Assembly (NCBI GenBank): GCA_016712225.1 | Contig: JADJRL010000003.1 | Location: 4,291,501 to 4,355,500, forward strand | Direction: 5' to 3' | Length of the DNA stretch: 64,000 nucleotides | Origin: Candidatus Defluviibacterium haderslevense | GTDB lineage: Bacteria > Bacteroidota > Bacteroidia > Chitinophagales > Saprospiraceae | Shown: positions 16,931-27,012 of the stretch, in pieces | Position numbering within the stretch: position 1 is the first letter of the stretch | Layout: each line of letters begins with the position of its first letter | The notes under the pieces: model-generated | Databases searched by the model: none | Told to the model about the DNA's origin: nothing | The model's input: only the letters and a program-made list of their open reading frames with translations | Translations under genes and position numbers: made by a program

Positions 16931-17932
16931 TTATTCTTGCGGCAATGCTTTAACATGGGCTTTAACTTTTACACCATTGACCATAAATGCATCGTCCATT
17001 GCGATTCCCTTCACATCATACATTTGACCAGAAGGCGAAATAGCTTTTATACCAAAAAATGAACCATCCGCATTGATTGCTTTTATACTGATCAAATTTC
17101 CGGCTTGTGATACACCTTTCACATCTAGTAATTTTTTATCAGGAGATATGGCTTTTATATCATAAATTTTTCCATCAGTACCAATAGCTTTCACAGGAGC
17201 ATATTTGTCTGAGCTCACCAATACTTTAACTGGAAATTTTTTATTTCCAACAAAAGCTTTGATATCCATTACATGCATATTACCATTCTCTTCTAGGGAT
17301 TTTACATCATAAATTTTTCCCGCTTCATCTATAGCTTTGATATCCCATAATTGCCCATCAGGATGCACTGCTTTTATATGCCAAATAAAATCATCACTTT
17401 GACCTGGAGCTTGCGGAAGGGCTTTAATATTTGCCTTGATTTCTACACCATGAAGCACCGATTCTACGTCATTACTAGAAAATTTAATACCCTTTACATC
17501 ATGAAGTATACCATCTTTTGAGATTGCTTTAATACCATAAAAGTCACCATCAGGACTTACTGCTTTAATGTTTACAATACTACCATTAGAACTCACACCT
17601 TTTACATCCAAATGAATATTATCCTTTGTAATCGCTTTGATATCAAAGATCTCACCATTATCACCAATAGCTTTAACTGGAGCGAATACATCAGTACTTA
17701 CTAGTACTTTGATGGCCATTTTTTTTCCATCTTTGATCGCTTTAACATCCATGAACTGCGAGCTATTATCCATTTCAAAGGCTTTGACATCATAAATTTT
17801 GCCAGCCTTATCTAAAGCTTTCACATCAATAAATCGACCGTGTGGGTCAATCGCCTTGATATTCCATACATCTTGTGATATTACATTTTCCGCAATAAAG
17901 GAAACAAACATTAAAAAAGTTAACCATTTCAT
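16931..17932 (-). CDS. Secreted protein of internally duplicated DVKAI repeats
   Basis: The 333-residue protein has a signal peptide (1-19). The mature part is two copies of a ~150-residue module (about 20-178 and 184-332), each ending KALPQ. Each module is made of eight to nine repeats of about 18-20 residues with the core (D/N)-(V/I)-K-(A/G)-(I/V/F) followed by a turn such as S-P-D-G-x-x. Repeat order is kept between modules: KIYDVK, then KVLVS, APVKAIG, LDVKGVS, GIKAIS and DVKGI occur at the same places. Strand-turn repeats of this length suggest a beta-solenoid or propeller. I do not recognise the function. It has its own promoter about 170 bases upstream and no operon partner. Confidence 0.75.
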   Translation of the reverse strand: MKWLTFLMFVSFIAENVISQDVWNIKAIDPHGRFIDVKALDKAGKIYDVKAFEMDNSSQFMDVKAIKDGKKMAIKVLVSTDVFAPVKAIGDNGEIFDIKAITKDNIHLDVKGVSSNGSIVNIKAVSPDGDFYGIKAISKDGILHDVKGIKFSSNDVESVLHGVEIKANIKALPQAPGQSDDFIWHIKAVHPDGQLWDIKAIDEAGKIYDVKSLEENGNMHVMDIKAFVGNKKFPVKVLVSSDKYAPVKAIGTDGKIYDIKAISPDKKLLDVKGVSQAGNLISIKAINADGSFFGIKAISPSGQMYDVKGIAMDDAFMVNGVKVKAHVKALPQE

Positions 17933-18102
17933 AATTGAGAATTTAGTATATATTTATAAATTAAAAATCAAACCCAAATAAGATGAATCATTTAATCGTT
18001 CAATAATAATGCCACAAATTTCTTTAGCTGTAAAATAATCACATCATTAAATGTCAATTAAAATAATTTACTCACTAACAAGTAATAGCTTACTGACATT
18101 TG

Positions 18103-18110
18103 CAAAATTA
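18103..18110 (-). promoter_or_regulatory. Candidate promoter -7 element of the DVKAI-repeat gene
   Basis: The minus strand reads TAATTTTG, an exact TAnnTTTG, with TTTG about 16 bases upstream. It implies a leader of about 165 bases before the start at 17932. No RNA motif was recognised in that leader. Confidence 0.4.
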
Positions 18111-18208
18111 AACACAAGCTAAAAGACAAAATTTATAATAGGTCAATCCCAATTCATTTTCAATAAAAAAATACTATATTTACAAAGCAAAAAATTCTAC
18201 CAAAATTC

Positions 18209-19357
18209 ATGAAAAAATTATTTTATTGGGCATGCCTGGGTCTTATAATGTTTGAAATAGCAAATGTTTATTTTATAATGCCAATTCCCGGTAGCCAGGA
18301 AATCAACAGCATTCAAGTAGCTTATTTTCTTTTTTCATGGCGATGGTGGTTTAGAATCCTATTTTCATTATTGATCATCATTGGGCTTTATAATTCATTT
18401 AATCAATCAAAAATTTTATTGCTTGCATCAATCTTACTTATTGGTACAATGATCTATTATACCAACTTTGAAATGTCCGCAGATCATATGTTTTTACCAG
18501 TTGAAAATCTTCAATTCAAGACCGTTGAAGATAATAAAATTCCATCAGACCGCTTGATAATTGGAATAGTTTACAAGGACATAGCCAAAGCATACCCTAT
18601 TCAATTCCTTGGGTATCACCACCAAGTTAGGGATACTTTATCTGATAAGCAGTTCATGATTACTTATTGTACTGTTTGCAGAACAGGTAGAGTTTATGAG
18701 CCGATGGTTGATCAACAATATGATCAATTTAGATTGGTTGGGATGGACCATTTTAATGCTATGTTTGAAGACAGTCGAACCAAAAGTTGGTGGCGTCAAT
18801 CAACAGGTGAGGCTATTGCAGGCCCATCTATTCATAAGCTTTTGCCTGAATATCCAAGTCAACAAATGACCTTGAATCAATGGATAACTATTCATCCACA
18901 AACACTGATCATGCAGCCCGATACTTTATTCCAGGCAGAATATGACAGTTTAAGTAATTATGAAAATGGAACACGTAAAGGCAAATTAACCCGAAGAGAC
19001 AGTCAATCATGGGAAAAAAAATCATGGATCATAGGCCTTGAAATAAATGGAATGTCTAAAGCCTATGATTGGAACGAATTACAAGCTAAACAAATTATTC
19101 AAGATGATCTCAACAACATTCCAATTGCATTAGTATTATCAGATGATAAAAATAGCTTTGCCAGTTATATATTAAATACTAAAAATCAACTACTATCCAT
19201 TCAACAGGATACTTTATTACTTGGGCAAAGAAAATATCTTTTTTCCGGAAAATCACTTACCGATTCTGTTCCAAATCTTATACCTATTAAATGTTATCAA
19301 GAATATTGGCATAGCTGGCAAACTTTTCATCCAAAAACACTTAAATTTGTTGAATAA
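18209..19357 (+). CDS. DUF3179 membrane protein
   Basis: The 382-residue protein has three N-terminal membrane helices (about 4-22, 45-65, 70-88). A DUF3179 domain follows from about residue 100, with KAYPIQFLGYHHQVRD, the CxxC-bearing ITYCTVCRTGRVYEP near 150 and FRLVGMDHFNAMFED, then SWWRQSTGEAIAGPS. The domain recurs near 280-370 (SKAYDWNEL, IALVLSDD). DUF3179 proteins are extracytoplasmic and of unknown activity; the conserved cysteine pair could bind metal or form a disulfide. A TATATTTA element 30 bases upstream is one base off the -7 consensus. Confidence 0.85.
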   Translation: MKKLFYWACLGLIMFEIANVYFIMPIPGSQEINSIQVAYFLFSWRWWFRILFSLLIIIGLYNSFNQSKILLLASILLIGTMIYYTNFEMSADHMFLPVENLQFKTVEDNKIPSDRLIIGIVYKDIAKAYPIQFLGYHHQVRDTLSDKQFMITYCTVCRTGRVYEPMVDQQYDQFRLVGMDHFNAMFEDSRTKSWWRQSTGEAIAGPSIHKLLPEYPSQQMTLNQWITIHPQTLIMQPDTLFQAEYDSLSNYENGTRKGKLTRRDSQSWEKKSWIIGLEINGMSKAYDWNELQAKQIIQDDLNNIPIALVLSDDKNSFASYILNTKNQLLSIQQDTLLLGQRKYLFSGKSLTDSVPNLIPIKCYQEYWHSWQTFHPKTLKFVE

Positions 19358-19432
19358 TTTTGGTCAAAAAGAAACAATAATACATTAGCCTATTTACATT
19401 AGTAAGAACCTTTTCAATTTACAAAAAAATTC

Positions 19433-20128
19433 ATGCCAAAAAAAATTATCTTTTTTACTGGAGCCGGCATGAGTGCTGAAAGTGGTATAAAAACCTTCAG
19501 AGACGCAGATGGACTATGGGAAGGCCATGACGTTATGAAGGTAGCATCCATTCAAGGTTGGCATGCTGACCCCGAATTAGTACTAGATTTTTATAATCAA
19601 AGAAGAAGGCAATTATTGGAATCATTTCCTAACCAAGCCCATATTGACATTGCTAATCTCCAGGACCGTTTTAATATTCAAATCATCACCCAGAATGTAG
19701 ACGATCTTCATGAGCGAGCGGGAAGCACACAGGTTATTCATTTACACGGTGAACTGCTTAAATCAAGAAGTGTACATAATCACTTTAAAACTTATACTTG
19801 TAAAACTGATATCCGACTTGGAGACACCAATGAATTCGGTCATCAATTGAGACCTCATATAGTTTGGTTTGGTGAAGAAGTTCCGATGATGGAGTTAGCC
19901 ATCCAAAGCGCAATCGATGCTGATATTTGCGTTATCGTAGGCAGCTCGCTTCAAGTATATCCCGCAGCAGGTTTTGTAGCCTATTTACCATCCATTATGC
20001 CAATTTATTATATTGATCCAAAACCCGTTTTAACACCGGAATTAGCAAGATTTAAAAGCTTAAAAATCATTCCCAAAAAAGCGACTGATGGTTTAAAAGA
20101 ACTTCTGACAGAACCCCTATTCAACTGA
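19433..20128 (+). CDS. cobB: Sirtuin-type NAD-dependent deacylase (zinc-less form)
   Basis: The 231-residue protein removes acyl groups from lysine with NAD+. Motifs: TGAGMSAESGIKTFR at 9-23 (NAD), TQNVDDLHERAG near 86-97, catalytic His105 in IHLHGEL, VGSSLQVYPAAG near 179. FYNQR at 53-57 supplies the Tyr and Arg of class III sirtuins, suggesting desuccinylase/demalonylase preference. Only one Cys (Cys123) is present where four zinc ligands normally sit, so the zinc ribbon is replaced by a short loop. This zinc-less form occurs in other Bacteroidota CobB proteins, to my knowledge. It stands alone between the DUF3179 gene and convergent proteases. Confidence 0.9.
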   Translation: MPKKIIFFTGAGMSAESGIKTFRDADGLWEGHDVMKVASIQGWHADPELVLDFYNQRRRQLLESFPNQAHIDIANLQDRFNIQIITQNVDDLHERAGSTQVIHLHGELLKSRSVHNHFKTYTCKTDIRLGDTNEFGHQLRPHIVWFGEEVPMMELAIQSAIDADICVIVGSSLQVYPAAGFVAYLPSIMPIYYIDPKPVLTPELARFKSLKIIPKKATDGLKELLTEPLFN

Positions 20129-20182
20129 AATCAATTAGCCAGTCAATGTATGATTAATCAAATGTCACCTCAAGCAACGCTA

Positions 20183-23100
20183 TTAATATTTAAATAGCTT
20201 GGAACTCATTTGACCCATAGAATTAACCAACTGAATTGAATATAAACCACTATGAAGTGTACTTAAATCAATCCAATTGGAATTCAATCCTTCCTTAAGT
20301 TTTATGTTTTGCTTAAATACCAAGGCTCCAAGTGGATTGAGTACTTGTATTTGAATTTTTTGTTCCTGATTTGAATTGACTTGAATTCTTACATTGGAAT
20401 TAAATGGATTAGGACTAATTTCTAAATTACTCAAGTTTTGAATATCCTTGTTTACTATTAAATTTCGAGTTCCAACAGCAAACCAGCTACCCCATTTTGC
20501 GTTAGGCAATAATATCTTTTCAGATCCATTGGAAGTCAATTTAGAATCATTTAACGCCACAACTGACAAGGATTGAAGTTCTTGATCCAAATCAGTATTA
20601 TAAAGCATCTGGTCATCTTTAATACTAAAACTAGGAATGCAAGCACGGGTTCTGATTTTTGAAATAATCCCTACATCACTTAAGGCTGTGTTAACTGCAT
20701 ACAAATAGTGATATGAACCTATTCCAGTTGATTTCATGTAATCAAAAGCTATAACACTGGTATTGTTTTTAGAAAATATTGGATTTCCAATACTTGTATT
20801 ATCCTCAAGATTTGAAAACAATTTTACAATTTGTCCATTTGCAAAATGATTTAAACTCAGATCAAATACATGTATGGTATTTATATCCCAAAATTCTGTT
20901 TCAATATTTCCATTTCTAACTTTATTTAATGCATCATAAATAATATACTGACCTGAGTGATCAAAATCCATGGCATCAGCATATTGTGCAATTACGTTGC
21001 TCGTGTTTGGTGTGGCTTGAATGACATCAAACTCATTCCATTTATTATTAATATAATCATAAACTCTTATTATATGATCATCTTTATTGCTCAAAGCAGC
21101 CAACAAAGAGCCATCCTTGGATATAACAGCATTTCGATACATGGGTTGATCATCAATAACGTATTCTAGATAATTTCCTGATAGTTTGTCTAATTCCAAC
21201 AAATTTAAAGTATTGTTCTTTGTCACGAAATAAATTTCAGATCCATCATCCGTAACACTTGGTTTAGAAATTATTTCTGTTGTTGATAATTCCTTTGGCG
21301 CGCCACTAAAGTCATATAAATAAATTCCTTGTTGATTTGCATTGGTATAAACTACAAATTCTTTTCCCGGATTAAATGGCAGATCTTTTTTAGGTGGAAT
21401 AATCGGATTATAGATTCCGACCATATCAAAAGCCTTTCTTACTGAAGCTAAAACATCAGGAACTGTTCCATAAAAATCAAAAACACAACGTTCCAGGGCA
21501 ATTCTTAAATCGGTAAATTTTGCTGATCTTGATAAATAATGTTTTAATGTTTTGTAATAGATTTTTTCTGCTATAGCTTTTGCTTCTTCTTCAGATCGAT
21601 TATTTTTTTTCAATTCCTGTACAAACAAATAAAAAGCATAGCTTGGTATACCACTATTGGTATGAATCCGCCCGTTGTCTATGGTATCATTTTGAACTTT
21701 TTCATTCATGTGTTTAGGCTGCCAGTAAAATTGATTGGAGTTAGATCCTCCGTTATTGGGGTTACTTAAATCCCGCAATGCCCCAGTTGGAGTTCCTCTA
21801 CTTTTTACTATGTCTTCACCAATTTTCCAATCTTCACGATCAATCATCACTCCAAAAATATCTGCAAAGGATTCATTAATGGCGCCTGACTCATCTTTAT
21901 TGATCAGACCGGCAGTGTATTGAATAACACCATGTGTAATTTCATGACCACATACATCCAAGGCTTTTGCCAAAGCCGCTAATACTGTTCCTCCATTACC
22001 ATAATACATAGCCTTACCATTCCAAAAAGCATCCTCCAAGGGTTGGCCACCTTGATCGGATATATTGACATAGGATACTATGGTTCCACCGTCATCATTT
22101 AATGAATTTCTACTATGGATATTTAAATAATAATCATAAACTATACCAGTGTGATAATGGGCTGAGACCGCTGCTTTATCCAACCAACTGTTATTCAATG
22201 AAGTGATTTCACTGGATTTAAATCCTAGATTTTCAGGATGTTTAAAATTGCCATTTTGGGTAACAATGGCGCCTATAGGTTTTGCAGGCATTTGAGAAGC
22301 AACAACATTAAACATGGGCTTCGAAGCATCAATCAAATAGTATAAACTCCCCTCCTTCCAAGTATTAATAACTCTGGGAATACTTGACAAATCATTGGCA
22401 CTTGCAATTTCTGATCCACATGGTGAAACATCTTCACAGCTTGAATGGTTAGCATTTGAAAAAGAGCAAATTCTCGAAATGGATTCCTTAATACTTCCAT
22501 TTAATGCATCAACATAAATTTCCCAATGATGTCCTTGATTGGGTATGATATCAAAAAAATAACTGAGTTCCCATTTTTGACACTTCACATTAAAATAAAA
22601 ACACAATTCCTTTTTTAAGATTTCACCCGCCAGATCTTTCTGTTCAGAACTTATTTGGTCTATATGAATTTGTCTGGATTTAAAAAACAAACTAATGAGT
22701 TCAATAGCTTCATCTTCCGATATCCCTATTTCTATTGGCCGAACTCCTTTTGTAGAACCTCTACCGTGACAATAGACGGTTTGGTTTTGGTAAACATGCA
22801 TAGTATATTCTGCCCCATGCATCGGAATTCCATTCCATGTTTGAATCAGTGAAATGTGCTCCGTTTTCAATTCATCCATTTGATTTTTAATCAATTGAAA
22901 TCCATTTGGTGATTGATCTTCAAATCCAACGCTGTTTTTTATTATTGAAACATATTTTGCTGCCTTATCATCATTGGTTCTTATCTGGAATGGAAGAATC
23001 GTTTCGAACTGACTTGGCATGCCTGATTCAGCATCTATGGAAATTATTTTTACTGAAGATGTTGCTTCACTAAGTTTTTTTTGATCTATTGAAAAAATAT

Positions 23101-23284
23101 TATTTCTATAAATAGTTTCTGAAGAACGAACCAAATCATTAACTGCTTTCTTTCCTTTAGTTAACTTCTTAAGTTGGAAAGAAACAGTATTAGTCGAAAA
23201 TTGAACAGGCTCCTTAAAAGCTTGTGACGAACCCACTTGATCAATCCACAAAACAAGACAAATAAAAAAATAATATTTTTTCAT
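20183..23284 (-). CDS. T9SS-secreted M4 (thermolysin-like) metalloprotease, copy 1
   Basis: The 1033-residue preproprotein has a signal peptide (1-20), an FTP/PepSY propeptide region (about 60-280), and an M4 catalytic domain (about 300-630). HEITH lies at 447-451 with the third zinc ligand Glu471 in GAINESFADIFG; the second-half NGRIHTNSGIPSYAFYLF carries the catalytic His. A PD40/TolB-like propeller region (about 645-930) has repeats such as KPSVTDDGSEIYFV. The C-terminal ~80 residues are a type A T9SS sorting domain (ISPNPFNSNVRIQV to KLFKY). It is followed by no gene on its strand and preceded by its paralogue after 79 bases. Likely an extracellular protease. Confidence 0.93.
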   Translation of the reverse strand: MKKYYFFICLVLWIDQVGSSQAFKEPVQFSTNTVSFQLKKLTKGKKAVNDLVRSSETIYRNNIFSIDQKKLSEATSSVKIISIDAESGMPSQFETILPFQIRTNDDKAAKYVSIIKNSVGFEDQSPNGFQLIKNQMDELKTEHISLIQTWNGIPMHGAEYTMHVYQNQTVYCHGRGSTKGVRPIEIGISEDEAIELISLFFKSRQIHIDQISSEQKDLAGEILKKELCFYFNVKCQKWELSYFFDIIPNQGHHWEIYVDALNGSIKESISRICSFSNANHSSCEDVSPCGSEIASANDLSSIPRVINTWKEGSLYYLIDASKPMFNVVASQMPAKPIGAIVTQNGNFKHPENLGFKSSEITSLNNSWLDKAAVSAHYHTGIVYDYYLNIHSRNSLNDDGGTIVSYVNISDQGGQPLEDAFWNGKAMYYGNGGTVLAALAKALDVCGHEITHGVIQYTAGLINKDESGAINESFADIFGVMIDREDWKIGEDIVKSRGTPTGALRDLSNPNNGGSNSNQFYWQPKHMNEKVQNDTIDNGRIHTNSGIPSYAFYLFVQELKKNNRSEEEAKAIAEKIYYKTLKHYLSRSAKFTDLRIALERCVFDFYGTVPDVLASVRKAFDMVGIYNPIIPPKKDLPFNPGKEFVVYTNANQQGIYLYDFSGAPKELSTTEIISKPSVTDDGSEIYFVTKNNTLNLLELDKLSGNYLEYVIDDQPMYRNAVISKDGSLLAALSNKDDHIIRVYDYINNKWNEFDVIQATPNTSNVIAQYADAMDFDHSGQYIIYDALNKVRNGNIETEFWDINTIHVFDLSLNHFANGQIVKLFSNLEDNTSIGNPIFSKNNTSVIAFDYMKSTGIGSYHYLYAVNTALSDVGIISKIRTRACIPSFSIKDDQMLYNTDLDQELQSLSVVALNDSKLTSNGSEKILLPNAKWGSWFAVGTRNLIVNKDIQNLSNLEISPNPFNSNVRIQVNSNQEQKIQIQVLNPLGALVFKQNIKLKEGLNSNWIDLSTLHSGLYSIQLVNSMGQMSSKLFKY

Positions 23285-23363
23285 AGTACCTAGGTATTGA
23301 CTTCCATAAAAATTATTCCATTTACCGCATCATCTATTTTTAATCATAAAACCATTCACAAAA

Positions 23364-26300
23364 CTACTGTTTTAACAATTTAGCACTAACACTTCCTTCT
23401 GCGTTGACGATTTGAAGGTGATATATTCCTTGAATACAACGAGATAAATCTAATCGTTCTTCATTTAATCCTTCCTTCAATTGTATTTTCTTAGAATCTA
23501 TTAATTGTCCCATCTGGCTTAATATGTTCACATGGATCCATTGAGCTTTTGTAGAATTAATTCCAAGTGTAAATTCGTGGTCAAAAGGATTTGGATAAAT
23601 GCTCATTTCATTAAGACTCTTTATGTCTGCAGTTCTAATTAAATTTCTTTTCCCGTTTGCGAACCAAGTTCCCCATTTAGCACCTGTTAATAGTATTTTT
23701 TCACTGCCAGAAGATACAATTTTAGAAGCCGCTAAACCCTTAGTGTTGATGGACTGATCGCCTTGATTATCTTCACTATCAAAAGCTACTTGATTATCTT
23801 TAACACTAAAGCTTGGATATGCCAATTGACTTCTATCTTCAGCAATAGCGTCCACATCCCCTTTTTCAATATTAGCACCTAAAAGAGCATAAGTCGAAGA
23901 AAATAAATCAGATTCAATGTAATCAAAGGCGATGACATCCAAACTGTTTTTAGAATAAACAGGATTTCCAATGCTCGTGTTCTCAGGTAAATCTGTAAAT
24001 AATTTATCTACTTGACCCGTTCCGAATTTATCTAATGGCAAATTAAAAACATTGATTGATCCAATATCCCAATATTCATAATCATTTCCATTTGCTCTTT
24101 TAATGACATTAAATGCATCATATATAATATTTTGACCGGAATGATCAAAATCCATAAAATCTGCGTATCTGACATCAGAGGTTGTTGAACTAGTTGAGGT
24201 TGGATTATATAATGTGAAATCCTTCCATTCATCTGATAAGAAATCATAAACGTGGATAATGTTTTCCTCCTTGGTTAATAAAGCGGCTAATAAAGTGCCA
24301 TCCTTGGATATAATGGCATTTCGATACACCGCTGTATTATCTAAAATGCTTTCTACATATTTACCTGTAGATTTATTAAATGTCAACATATGCAGTTTGT
24401 TGGTTTTAGCAACAAAATAAATTTCGGAACCATCATCTGTTACACTTGGTTTTGAAATAATTGATGTACTAGATATTTGAGTTGGTGTATTAACAAAGTC
24501 ATAGAGATAGACCCCATCTTTGTTCGCATCTGTACAAACTAAAAATTCCTTTCCTGGATTTATACTCAGGTCCTTTTTGGGTTGTGTACCACCTCCACCA
24601 TTTGGTGTTCCCGGAATACCTACTTGGTCAAAAGCAGTTTTTGCTGAAGCCAACACATCCGGAACATTACCAAATAAATCTGTGGCACATTTCTCAACGC
24701 CTATTCTCAAATCAACAAATTGGGAAGACCTGGTCAAATAGTTTTTAAGTGTATGAAAAAAAACTTTTTCAGCGATTTTTTTTGCATCTTCTTCACTTCG
24801 ATTATTCTTCCTCAATTCTTGAACAAATAAATAAAATGCAAAATTCGGAATTCCACTATTGATATGTACCCCACCATTATCTTGTGTGCCCTTATACTTC
24901 TCATTGACATGCTTAGGCTGCCAATAAGGTTGATTGATACTTGTTCCGCCATTATTTGGATTACTTAAATCCCTTAATGCACCTGAAGGAAAAAAACTTT
25001 TGACTACAACATCCTCTCCCATTTTCCAATCATCCCGATCGATCATGGCTCCAAATATATCTGCAAAAGATTCATTCAGTGCTCCGGATTCGCCTTGATA
25101 CATAAGGTTAGCGGTATTTTGAATAACACCATGAGACATTTCATGTCCACCGACATCCAAAGCCTTGGCTAAAGGTGTAAATGCCTGAGCTCCATTACCA
25201 TAGAACATTGCTTCTCCATTCCAAAAAGCATTATCCATACTCTTTCCATTATCATCAGCAACATTAATTATAGATAAAATAGTCCCACCACTGCCATTTA
25301 TGGAATTCCTCGAATGTGTATTCAAAAAATATTCATATGCTTTTCCTGAATTGAAATGCGCGGAGACAGCCGTTTTATCAGACCAAGTGTTATTCGAAGA
25401 ACTGATATGAGATAAAACAAAACTAGAACTTGATGGCGATCTGTTTTGACCATTTACGGTCATGATTCCCCCATTGGGATCATCCGGCATACTTGAAGCG
25501 CTGAGTTTGAACATAGCTCTAGACCCATCAATCATGTAATACGTATTTCCTTCCTTCCAGGTATTTATGGTTCTTGTGGTATTAGACAAATCAGTTGCAT
25601 TAGCCACTTCTGCACCCATAGGGCTTACACATTTTGCCAAATCACCACATGCATCTGACATAACATTACAAATTTTAGAATACGACTCAATGACTTTGCC
25701 AGTCATGGCATCGATATATAAATCCCAATGTTGCGAAGGGTTAGGTATTACATTGATAAAATAACACAATGCCCATTTCGCAGTTTTTGCATTGAATTTA
25801 TAGCACATCTCTTTTTTTAAAATTCCCCCTTTTAGCACATTACTTATTGCTTTGGAATTCACCTGATGAATTTCATTCTTTATAAAATATTGATTCATGA
25901 TTTCAACAGCATCGTCTTCAGATAGCGCCGGATTTCGATTACCAGGTGCTAAATTAAATGCACGTCCATGACCAAACACACGTTGATCAGGATAGAAGTG
26001 CATACGGTATTCTGCTCCATGAATAGGGATACCATAAGCAGTTTGCACCAATGAAACATGTTGAATATTCAATTCATCCTTTTCAGAATTCAAAACATTA
26101 AAACCCAAATATTCTATATGGGTCAATCCCAAATATTCTTTTAACATTTGACAAGATGCTTCATTGTTGACTTCAGCAGATCTTGAAATCCAATGTCCAA
26201 TACCTTCGAACTGAGTTGGAATACCGGACTCCTGATCGACATCAATCGACTTGAATTGATATCGGAATTCATTCAATTTTTGAGCTGGCAAACTAAAATG

Positions 26301-26486
26301 ATTTAAAGTGGCATTATCCTGAAACTGTCTTGAATACAAGTTTCTGTCAAATGATCCTTTATTTAGCTTATTAAGATTCTTTGGCACATCATAATTGAAA
26401 AAAACAATCTTTTCCTTAAGTGACTGTGAATATGCTATTGATCCAAAACTGATGAATAAAATAAAATATAATAATCGGTTTTTCAT
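23364..26486 (-). CDS. T9SS-secreted M4 metalloprotease, copy 2
   Basis: The 1040-residue paralogue of the next gene has the same architecture: signal peptide (1-20), propeptide, M4 domain with HEMSH (448-452) and Glu472 in GALNESFADIFG, NGGVHINSGIPNFAFYLF, a PD40-like propeller with KPSVTDDGSEIYFVA, and a T9SS sorting domain (MSIYPNPFDHEFTLGI). An insert TPNGGGGTQPKKD separates the protease and propeller. The two copies are clearly alike end to end yet diverged, so this is an old tandem duplication. It overlaps the upstream lipoprotein gene by 4 bases (ATGA), which suggests cotranscription. Confidence 0.93.
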   Translation of the reverse strand: MKNRLLYFILFISFGSIAYSQSLKEKIVFFNYDVPKNLNKLNKGSFDRNLYSRQFQDNATLNHFSLPAQKLNEFRYQFKSIDVDQESGIPTQFEGIGHWISRSAEVNNEASCQMLKEYLGLTHIEYLGFNVLNSEKDELNIQHVSLVQTAYGIPIHGAEYRMHFYPDQRVFGHGRAFNLAPGNRNPALSEDDAVEIMNQYFIKNEIHQVNSKAISNVLKGGILKKEMCYKFNAKTAKWALCYFINVIPNPSQHWDLYIDAMTGKVIESYSKICNVMSDACGDLAKCVSPMGAEVANATDLSNTTRTINTWKEGNTYYMIDGSRAMFKLSASSMPDDPNGGIMTVNGQNRSPSSSSFVLSHISSSNNTWSDKTAVSAHFNSGKAYEYFLNTHSRNSINGSGGTILSIINVADDNGKSMDNAFWNGEAMFYGNGAQAFTPLAKALDVGGHEMSHGVIQNTANLMYQGESGALNESFADIFGAMIDRDDWKMGEDVVVKSFFPSGALRDLSNPNNGGTSINQPYWQPKHVNEKYKGTQDNGGVHINSGIPNFAFYLFVQELRKNNRSEEDAKKIAEKVFFHTLKNYLTRSSQFVDLRIGVEKCATDLFGNVPDVLASAKTAFDQVGIPGTPNGGGGTQPKKDLSINPGKEFLVCTDANKDGVYLYDFVNTPTQISSTSIISKPSVTDDGSEIYFVAKTNKLHMLTFNKSTGKYVESILDNTAVYRNAIISKDGTLLAALLTKEENIIHVYDFLSDEWKDFTLYNPTSTSSTTSDVRYADFMDFDHSGQNIIYDAFNVIKRANGNDYEYWDIGSINVFNLPLDKFGTGQVDKLFTDLPENTSIGNPVYSKNSLDVIAFDYIESDLFSSTYALLGANIEKGDVDAIAEDRSQLAYPSFSVKDNQVAFDSEDNQGDQSINTKGLAASKIVSSGSEKILLTGAKWGTWFANGKRNLIRTADIKSLNEMSIYPNPFDHEFTLGINSTKAQWIHVNILSQMGQLIDSKKIQLKEGLNEERLDLSRCIQGIYHLQIVNAEGSVSAKLLKQ

Positions 26487-26908
26487 TTTGATGCTTTTTG
26501 AACTAAATGATTTAAATGGTCATAAATTAAATGAATATCTTTTGGCACATTTTGATCAGAAGGATTCCAAACTAATTTTTGGGTTTTTCCTTGTAAATTT
26601 ACCTCTATAAATTGATATCTATTCCCAGGTTCGTTTAGGCTTAATTGGCCCACTCCCAGGGAATAAAAATTCTTAATCCACTGGTTTATATCTGAAGATT
26701 TTAATTTTTTAAAAGATCTTCCTTCACTTTCGATGGATCCATTTTGGGTACTAATCGTATAAACCGTTTCCTTGCCTGTAAAACCACCTCCATCTCCTAT
26801 TTTAATCCAATCCATACCAGAATTAACTTTTGATTTGGTGCTTTTACAATTAAAAAATGGTGCCAGAATCAACCCTAAAATGGGTAAAACCCAGTAAATC
26901 AATTTCAT
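26483..26908 (-). CDS. Small lipoprotein upstream of M4 proteases
   Basis: The 141-residue protein has a hydrophobic start and a cysteine at about residue 21 (PFFNC-KSTKS) that fits a Bacteroidota lipoprotein site, although the -3 to -1 residues are not ideal. The mature part contains GDGGGFTGKETVYTIS and WIKNFYSLGVGQLSLNEPG with a closing helix. Proteins of this sort are seen widely in the phylum without known function. Its stop overlaps the start of the M4 protease copy 2, so the two are probably coupled; a role as inhibitor or chaperone of the protease is speculation. Confidence 0.65.
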   Translation of the reverse strand: MKLIYWVLPILGLILAPFFNCKSTKSKVNSGMDWIKIGDGGGFTGKETVYTISTQNGSIESEGRSFKKLKSSDINQWIKNFYSLGVGQLSLNEPGNRYQFIEVNLQGKTQKLVWNPSDQNVPKDIHLIYDHLNHLVQKASK

Positions 26909-26978
26909 ACGTACTAATTCTGTCTTAAAAATACGTTAAATATATAGATTAGAAACAAAATATTCAAAAAAAACGTTC

Positions 26979-26986
26979 TACCTTTG
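26979..26986 (+). promoter_or_regulatory. Promoter -7 element of the Cys-rich gene
   Basis: TACCTTTG matches TAnnTTTG exactly, 26 bases before ATG 27013. No clear -33 TTG is seen. Confidence 0.5.
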
Positions 26987-27012
26987 AATTCTTAACTAAA
27001 AATCTATAAAAA

